Of a DNA stretch of 64,000 nucleotides, positions 58,502-64,000 are shown one piece after another. The DNA comes from Nocardiopsis sp. N85. GTDB taxonomy: Bacteria; Actinomycetota; Actinomycetes; Streptosporangiales; Streptosporangiaceae. A model generated the notes under the pieces. The model was not told the DNA's origin. It did not search any database and saw only the letters and a list, made by a program, of their open reading frames with translations. The position numbers and the translations under genes were made by a program. Where the stretch lies: assembly GCF_028882275.1 (NCBI RefSeq), contig NZ_JARBUT010000005.1, positions 124,001 through 188,000 of the forward strand, in the 5' to 3' direction. How positions within the stretch are numbered: position 1 is the first letter of the stretch; each line of letters opens with the position of its first letter.

Positions 58502-61207
58502 CTAGAGGTTGGCGCCGGCCTCGCCGCCGACCAGCGACTCCACACCGGGGGCGGCCATCGGACGGGCCACCAGGAACCCCTGACCGCGATCGCAGCCCAT
58601 GGCCCGCAGCTGCTCCAACTGCTCGGGGCGTTCGATGCCCTCGGCGACCACCTGTACGCCCAGGTCCCGACCCAGCTGGATGATCGTGTGGGTGAGCAGC
58701 GTGACCGTGTCGTCGCGGCCCAGGTCGGCGATGAACGACGGGTCGATCTTGATCGCGTCCACGCTCAGCCTGCGCAGGTGCGCCAGCGAGGCGTACCCCA
58801 TCCCGTAGTCGTCGACGGCCAACTGCACACCCAGATCCCGCAGTTCCGCGAGCCGCTGCACGGCCTCGCCGCCGCCGTCGAGCAGAACGTCCTCGTCGAC
58901 CTCCAGGGTCAGCACCTCCGCGGACAGACCCGAGTCGGCCAGCACGGCCTCCACCGTCTCCACGAAGCGCGGGGAGAGCACCTGCTTGATGGACAGGTTC
59001 ACCGACAGGCCGATGTCCCAGTCCGATACCCGCCACACCGCGACCTTCTCGCAGGCCTCGCGCAGGATCCACTCCCCCAGGGGCACGATCAGCCCCGACT
59101 CCTCGGCGGCACCGAGGAAACCGTCCGGTCCCACCACCTCGCCGTCGCGGTCCCACCGCACCAGGGCCTCCACCGACGTGACCCGGGACGTGCCCAGGTC
59201 CACGATGGGCTGGTACTCCAGGAAGAACTCCCCTTCGGCCAACGCCCGACGCAGCCGGATCTGCAACTCCAGACGGGACACCACGGTGTCGTGCATGTGC
59301 GCGGCGTACACCTCGACGTTGCCCGCCCCGCGCTCCTTGGCCCGGGTCAGCGCCACGTCGGCGTTGCGCAGCAGGTCACCGCTGTCGGTGTCGGGTTCGG
59401 CGAAGGCCACACCGATACTGGCGGTCAGCACCAGTTCCCGGTCGGCCACCTGGAACGGCTCCGAGGCGATGACCCGTCCCAGACGTTCGGCCAGGTCCAC
59501 CACCCGCTGTGCCCGGGGTACGCCCTCGATGAGCACCGCGAACTCGTCACCGCCCCAGCGCGTCAGGGTGGCTCCGGGCTCCAGTTCGCCGCGCATCCTG
59601 CGGGCCGCCTGGGCCAGCAGGTGATCGCCGCGCACGTGCCCGGCCGAGTCGTTGACCGCCGTGAACCCGTCCAGGTCCAGGAACAGCACCGCGATGTCCC
59701 CGATCGGCTCGTCGCTGATCGCCCGGTGGGCCAGCACGTCGCTGGCCCGCTCCTCCAGGTAGGAGCGGTTGGGCAGGCCCGTGACACCGTCGTGGAAGGT
59801 GAGGTGCTCCACCTCGTCCTGCAACGCCACCTGGGCGCTGATGTCGCGGGTGGTCACCAGGAGCCGGTCGGGTTCGCCGGGCTGCTCGTACAACGACACC
59901 GTCGACTCGGTGTGCCGCCAGGTCCCGTCCGCCGCGCGCACCCGCAACCGCAGGTGCACGCCCTGGCTTCCCCGCTCGTCGAACAGGGCGGTGACCGTCT
60001 CGGTCCGCTCCATGTCCTCGGGGTGGATGAGCGTGGTCACGGGTGCGGCCAGCACGTCTTCGAGCCGATATCCGAAGGCCTCGGCCGTGCCCGGGCTGAC
60101 GTAGGACACCCCGCCGTCGCGGTCCAGCACCAGGATGACGTCGCCGCTGTTGCGCGCCAACTCGTGGAAGTGCCCCTCACGGTTGCGCACCATGCGGGTG
60201 AGGGTGGCGTTCTCCTCCAGCATTCCCAGGATCCGCACCAGCAGCACCACCACGGCGGTCCCGGCGGCCACCGGCAGCACCGGGGCCACCCCCGTCAGGC
60301 GCAGTCCGCCGACGGTGAGCACCACCGCCGCGATCGCGACCGCGCCGATCGCGGCCAGCTCGGGCGCGAACCGGTACAGGCCACGACCGGTGATACGGCG
60401 CGGTTCGGCGCCCGGTCGATGCTCCACCAGCCACGGCAACGCCCCCAGCAGGGCGAACCCGAGGAAGCGCACCGGGTGCTCGATGCCGCCGGCCACGGAC
60501 GGCCCGGACAGACGGGTGATCGCCCCGATCATGTCCGAGGTGGCGATGACGATGAGCGCGGCGATCGCGAGCAGCACCGCGCGCCGGGTGCTGTGCGGCG
60601 ACATGAACACCAACGGGACGAGCAGGCACAGGACGGCGATGTCGGCCACCGGGTACACCAGGGCGAAGCCCAGCACCCCCGAGCCCTCGCCCAGCTCCCC
60701 GTACAACGGTGAGAAGACGAGCAGCCACACGACGGAGAACACGGCGGCGGCGCACACGTAGCTGTCGGTGATGTGCCGCAGCGCGGTGCGCACGCCCCCC
60801 GGCCAGGGGGCGAACCGGGTGAAGCCGACCACGAACAGCGGCAGAGCCGCCAGCGCGAACAGGTCGCCCAGTGTCAGGGACAGCACCGAATTGGAACTGA
60901 GCGCCCCCGTGATGCCGTGGGTGACCCCGCCCGCGCACCAGGCCAGGGCCGCGAAGCCCAGGTTGCGCAACGCCGCCGGCCCGTCCGCGCCGTCGACGTG
61001 GGCCTCGCGATCGGCGCCGGTGGTCGCCCACCGGCGGGACGCGTACAGCAAGGAGGCCCCTGCGATACCCGCGACCAGGGATGAAGGCCACTCACCGAGG
61101 AACGTCGCGACCGTGTCCGTTCCCATCGGGATCCGGGTCGCGACGACATAGACGAGGAACAGGACGACGAGCCCGATCACCGACAGGCGACGTGTCCGGG
61201 TTCCCAT
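58502..61207 (-). CDS. Membrane PAS-GGDEF-EAL protein (cyclic di-GMP turnover)
   Basis: A 901-residue composite protein. The N-terminal 325 residues contain about nine to ten transmembrane helices, followed by a PAS domain (RNSGDVILVLDRDGGVSYVS ... ISAQVALQDE), a GGDEF domain with intact RWGGDEFAVL, and an EAL domain with SVEALVRW, NLSIKQ, LEVDED, VDDYGMGYAS, IKIDPSFI and VAEGIERPEQ. Catalytic residues for both synthesis and hydrolysis appear present, although DDYGMG differs from the usual DDFGTG. ATG at 61207 has GGAGG upstream. The location near ilvB recalls CdgE of Streptomyces. Confidence 0.92.
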   Translation of the reverse strand: MGTRTRRLSVIGLVVLFLVYVVATRIPMGTDTVATFLGEWPSSLVAGIAGASLLYASRRWATTGADREAHVDGADGPAALRNLGFAALAWCAGGVTHGITGALSSNSVLSLTLGDLFALAALPLFVVGFTRFAPWPGGVRTALRHITDSYVCAAAVFSVVWLLVFSPLYGELGEGSGVLGFALVYPVADIAVLCLLVPLVFMSPHSTRRAVLLAIAALIVIATSDMIGAITRLSGPSVAGGIEHPVRFLGFALLGALPWLVEHRPGAEPRRITGRGLYRFAPELAAIGAVAIAAVVLTVGGLRLTGVAPVLPVAAGTAVVVLLVRILGMLEENATLTRMVRNREGHFHELARNSGDVILVLDRDGGVSYVSPGTAEAFGYRLEDVLAAPVTTLIHPEDMERTETVTALFDERGSQGVHLRLRVRAADGTWRHTESTVSLYEQPGEPDRLLVTTRDISAQVALQDEVEHLTFHDGVTGLPNRSYLEERASDVLAHRAISDEPIGDIAVLFLDLDGFTAVNDSAGHVRGDHLLAQAARRMRGELEPGATLTRWGGDEFAVLIEGVPRAQRVVDLAERLGRVIASEPFQVADRELVLTASIGVAFAEPDTDSGDLLRNADVALTRAKERGAGNVEVYAAHMHDTVVSRLELQIRLRRALAEGEFFLEYQPIVDLGTSRVTSVEALVRWDRDGEVVGPDGFLGAAEESGLIVPLGEWILREACEKVAVWRVSDWDIGLSVNLSIKQVLSPRFVETVEAVLADSGLSAEVLTLEVDEDVLLDGGGEAVQRLAELRDLGVQLAVDDYGMGYASLAHLRRLSVDAIKIDPSFIADLGRDDTVTLLTHTIIQLGRDLGVQVVAEGIERPEQLEQLRAMGCDRGQGFLVARPMAAPGVESLVGGEAGANL

Positions 61208-61619
61208 TACCGACCTCCCAGCGGGCGCGTGACGCCGTCCGCGGCGGCTCGCCGCGGACACGCTCTCTCCTCGGACATGGAGCACCCACCTCGCGTCGTG
61301 ACGATTCCTGGCGCGCTCGGGGCGTCCGGCGCGCGGACCGCCGATCTCGCGGGACCGGGACCGACCGGTGGCGGGCGATCGCCGTCGACCACCGCCACCG
61401 TGCGTCGCAACCCTACGCAACCAAGGTCACATGGCGATTGAGGGTCGGACGAGAGATGACGACGGAGTCATCACGGACCGTGATCGACGTTACGGTGACG
61501 CGGACCCCCTGATGCTCACGCGGTGTGCCGCGATCTCCCTCCGAAGTCGCGGCACACCCAGCACCCTAGGGGATCCGTGAGGGGGCCCGGTCGATCCACG
61601 GCGTGGCACCGGGCACACG
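61208..61619. other. Intergenic region between gatB and the GGDEF-EAL gene (412 bp)
   Basis: Holds the gatB terminator (61522-61558) and presumably the promoter of the GGDEF-EAL gene. No coding frame is convincing. Confidence 0.5.
61522..61558 (-). terminator. Terminator of gatB
   Basis: A perfect 12-base stem (GGTGTGCCGCGA) with a 13-base loop, 61 bases after the gatB stop. Confidence 0.65.
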
Positions 61620-63167
61620 TCACGCGACGCCCAGCTTCTCCAGGATCAGTTGCCGGGCGCGACCGGCGTCGGCCTGCCCGCGGGTGGCCTTCATCACCGC
61701 GCCCACCAGCGCTCCGGCCGCGGCGACCTTGCCGCCGCGCACCTTGTCGGCGGCGTCGGGGTCGGCGGCGATGGCGGCGTCGACGGCCGCGCCCAGCGCG
61801 CCGTCGTCACTGACGACCTTCAGCCCTCGGGCCTCCACGACCGTGTCGGGCTCGCCCTCACCGGCCAGGACGCCCTCGACGACCTGGCGGGCCAGCTTGT
61901 TGGTGAGTGCGCCCTCGGCGACCAGGGCGATGATCCGTGCCACCTGGGCGGGGGTGATCGGCAGGGCCGACAGCTCCACCTCCTGCTCGGTGGCGCGGCG
62001 CGACAGCTCGTTGAGCCACAGCTTGCGCGCCTCCGCGGAGGGGGCGCCGGCCGCGACGGTCGCCTCGACGAGTTCGACCGCGTCGGCGTTGACCAGGTCG
62101 CGCAGCTCGGTGTCGGTGAGGTCCCACTCGGCGCGGATCCGGGCCCGCTTGGCGGCGGGCAGCTCCGGCAGGGTGGCGCGCAGGTCCTCGATCCACTCCG
62201 CGGACGGGGCGACCGGGACGAGGTCGGGGTCCGGGAAGTACCGGTAGTCCTGCGCCTCCTCCTTGCTGCGACCGGACACGCTGGCTCCGGTGTGCTCCTG
62301 GAAGTGGCGGGTCTCCTGCACGACCTTCAGCCCGGCGTCGAGGACACCGGCCTGTCGCTCGATCTCCGAGCGGACGGCGCGCTCGACCGAGCGCAGGGAG
62401 TTGACGTTCTTGGTCTCGCTGCGGGTTCCCCACTCGGAGGCGCCCCGCTCGTTGATGGAGACGTTGACGTCGCAGCGCATGGAGCCCTCCTCCATGCGCA
62501 CGTCGGAGATGCCCAGCGAACGGACCAGGTCGCGCAGCTCGGCGGCGTAGGCGCGGGCGACCAGCGGGGCCAGGACACCGGTGCCGGTGATCGGCTTCGT
62601 CACGATCTCCAGCAGCGGGATGCCGGCGCGGTTGTAGTCGACGATGGAGTACTCGGCGCCGTGGATGCGACCGGTGGCCCCGCCCACGTGGGAGGTCTTG
62701 CCGGTGTCCTCCTCCATGTGGACCCGCTCGATCTCCACACGGAACTCGCGGGGGCCCTCGGGGGTGTCCACCGTCACGTTCAGGTACCCGTCGACGCAGA
62801 TCGGCTCGTCGTACTGGGAGATCTGGTAGTTCTTCGGCATGTCCGGGTAGAAGTAGTTCTTCCGGGCGAACCGGCCCCACGGGGCGATGGAGCAGTTGAG
62901 CGCGAGCCCCAGCCGGACGGCCCCCTCGACGGCCTTCTCGTTGACCACCGGCAGGGAGCCGGGCAGCGCGAGGCAGACCGGGCACACCTGGGTGTTGGGG
63001 TCGGCCCCGAACGCGGTGGGGCAGGAGCAGAACATCTTCGAGGCGGTGCCCAGTTCGATGTGGGTCTCCAGGCCGAGCACGGGCTCGTACCTGGTCAGCG
63101 CCTGCTCGTAGGCCACCGGAGAGGGGTCACCGTTCGTGGCAGTGCCAGGAGTTACCGCGTGGGCCAT
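61620..63167 (-). CDS. gatB: Aspartyl/glutamyl-tRNA amidotransferase subunit B
   Basis: The tRNA-binding, kinase subunit of GatCAB, which converts Glu-tRNA-Gln to Gln-tRNA-Gln. 515 residues: [20 protein letters not shown], zinc cysteines CSC and [84 protein letters not shown], and the C-terminal YqeY/tail domain ending [11 protein letters not shown]. gatC and gatA are not adjacent: upstream is a divergent gene. Confidence 0.96.
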   Translation of the reverse strand: MAHAVTPGTATNGDPSPVAYEQALTRYEPVLGLETHIELGTASKMFCSCPTAFGADPNTQVCPVCLALPGSLPVVNEKAVEGAVRLGLALNCSIAPWGRFARKNYFYPDMPKNYQISQYDEPICVDGYLNVTVDTPEGPREFRVEIERVHMEEDTGKTSHVGGATGRIHGAEYSIVDYNRAGIPLLEIVTKPITGTGVLAPLVARAYAAELRDLVRSLGISDVRMEEGSMRCDVNVSINERGASEWGTRSETKNVNSLRSVERAVRSEIERQAGVLDAGLKVVQETRHFQEHTGASVSGRSKEEAQDYRYFPDPDLVPVAPSAEWIEDLRATLPELPAAKRARIRAEWDLTDTELRDLVNADAVELVEATVAAGAPSAEARKLWLNELSRRATEQEVELSALPITPAQVARIIALVAEGALTNKLARQVVEGVLAGEGEPDTVVEARGLKVVSDDGALGAAVDAAIAADPDAADKVRGGKVAAAGALVGAVMKATRGQADAGRARQLILEKLGVA

Positions 63168-63409
63168 CGCCGCAAACCCGTTTCCGTAGAGGACGTACCT
63201 TCCAGGTCAGCCTACCGAGCGCGCGGGGGTGGAGCGCCCGCCCTCGGCCCCGCGTGGGAACGACGCATGTCACGTCATGTGCACGATCAGGCCACTGTAG
63301 AGGTGTCAGACCGTCACCGACGGTGCCGGACCGTTAGTCTGAGTGCTCCGAGAAGACGATTTCGCCGGTCGACCCGATGGTCCGTCCGCCCTCCGTACAG
63401 GAGCTGCAC
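63168..63409. other. Divergent promoter region of gatB and the thioester-like gene (242 bp)
   Basis: No gene. TAGTCT at 63335-63340 on plus is a possible -10 box for the right-hand gene; no matching -35 is evident. Confidence 0.4.
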
Positions 63410-64000
63410 ATGGACATCCCGCGTCGGTGCGCCGCATTGCTCTCATCGGTCGTCCTCGTCACGGTCCTGGCCGGTACCCCGGCCGCGCTCGCCGACGATT
63501 TCTCCCGTGTGGACCGCGAACCGGTGGCCGGGGTCGAACTGACCCCGGTCGGCGGTGGAACCGTGGCCACGGCGCTGTACAGCCTGCGCATCGGGAACGA
63601 CGACTCCGTGCGCGCCTACACGACCTCACCCGACGGTGAGGTCCGTCGACGTGCCGCCTACGTGGAGTCGGACTGGTCCGGCGTCCCCGCGTGGGCGGGC
63701 GGCGCGACCGAGGCGGCCCCGGCCGACCGGGCGCACTGGATCGTCACCCACTCCTACCCCGCTCGGGACCTGGTGTCCCTGAGCATCGACGCGGGGCTGC
63801 CCCCGATGCGCGAGGACCAGGCGATCGCGGGCACGCAGGCGGCCCTGTGGCGGGTGCTGTCCGACACCGAACCGGACCGCGAGGCCAACGACCCGACCGT
63901 GCTGGCGCTGTACGACCACCTCATGGTGGGCGCGCTCGCGCCGGAGGAGAGCCCGGCGGCACCGTCCCTCAGCGTGTCCCCCGAGCACGTGGACGCGGTG
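63410..64000 (+). CDS. Secreted thioester-domain-like (TQXA) surface protein, 3' end cut by window edge
   Basis: Visible are 197 codons of a secreted protein. ATG at 63410 has AGGAG six bases upstream. The signal peptide is basic (MDIPRR), then hydrophobic, with cleavage near TPAALA|DD. The body resembles the TQXA/thioester domain: YVESDW, WIVTHSYP, and the hallmark GTQAALWRVLSD (TQxA). The reactive Cys that usually follows a Tyr early in the domain is replaced (RAYTTSPDG), and the visible mature sequence has no Cys at all. C-terminal repeats and a sortase signal, if any, lie beyond the window. Confidence 0.75.
   Translation, partial: MDIPRRCAALLSSVVLVTVLAGTPAALADDFSRVDREPVAGVELTPVGGGTVATALYSLRIGNDDSVRAYTTSPDGEVRRRAAYVESDWSGVPAWAGGATEAAPADRAHWIVTHSYPARDLVSLSIDAGLPPMREDQAIAGTQAALWRVLSDTEPDREANDPTVLALYDHLMVGALAPEESPAAPSLSVSPEHVDAV

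Noticed and set aside
1..64000. CRISPR arrays, insertion sequences, prophage, secondary-metabolite clusters
   Set aside because: No regularly spaced repeats, transposase, integrase, phage structural or large biosynthetic genes were seen.

Overview
This is high-GC (about 70 % or more by eye) actinobacterial chromosome. GTG starts are common, third codon positions are almost all G or C, and many stop-free antisense frames result from this. Gene content and order (smc, acyP, mutM, rnc, rpmF, DUF177, coaD, recG, rpmB, thiL; ddl, gpsA, plsC, cofC, HU, leuDC, ndgR; gltX with tRNA-Glu/Gln; cimA, ilvE, leuB, serA, ilvC, ilvN, ilvB; gatB) match the conserved core of Streptomyces and relatives. The details (compressed layout, cydABDC, EphD-type fusion) suggest a Nocardiopsis-like genus; that last step is inference. 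I see no insertion sequence, prophage or CRISPR array.

Layout. 1-8 kb: chromosome segregation, DNA repair, RNase III, ribosomal protein L32 and CoA synthesis, nearly all on the minus strand, with rsmD alone on plus. 8.5-13.9 kb: recG, rpmB, an anchored CBM2-like protein, thiL, an Lrp/AsnC effector domain and a DUF3515 lipoprotein. 14-15.7 kb: a divergent DUF3105/DUF305 pair. 16-22.2 kb: the complete cydABDC cytochrome bd cluster. 22.5-32.4 kb: membrane and lipid genes, ddl, a trans-sulfuration family enzyme, gpsA-plsC, the F420 gene cofC, HU, leuCD and divergent ndgR. 32.5-37.2 kb: an accessory cassette of epoxide hydrolase/SDR fusion, ferritin-like di-iron protein, flavin/2Fe-2S reductase and TetR regulator. 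37.3-46.5 kb: three tRNA genes, gltX, SGNH hydrolase, FAH-family enzyme, DUF3152 metzincin-like protein, Rieske lipoprotein and a ugp-like ABC importer without ATPase. 46.9-57.4 kb: seven branched-chain amino acid and serine genes, all on minus. 57.5-64 kb: a Rpn/PDDEXK-like protein, a membrane PAS-GGDEF-EAL protein, gatB and the start of a thioester-domain-like surface protein.

Regulation is the most interesting part. cimA and ilvB each have a short leader peptide rich in Ile/Leu/Val codons, a GC-rich stem that begins inside the peptide's last codons, and an intrinsic terminator with a U-run, which is a classical attenuation layout. A palindrome TCTCA-N5-TGAGA occurs upstream of leuB (twice) and at the ilvB promoter, with degenerate forms upstream of cimA and between leuC and ndgR. 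NdgR, encoded here, is the obvious candidate binder. The accessory cassette at 32.5 kb has a TetR-like palindrome over its -10 box and appears to be transcribed without a leader.
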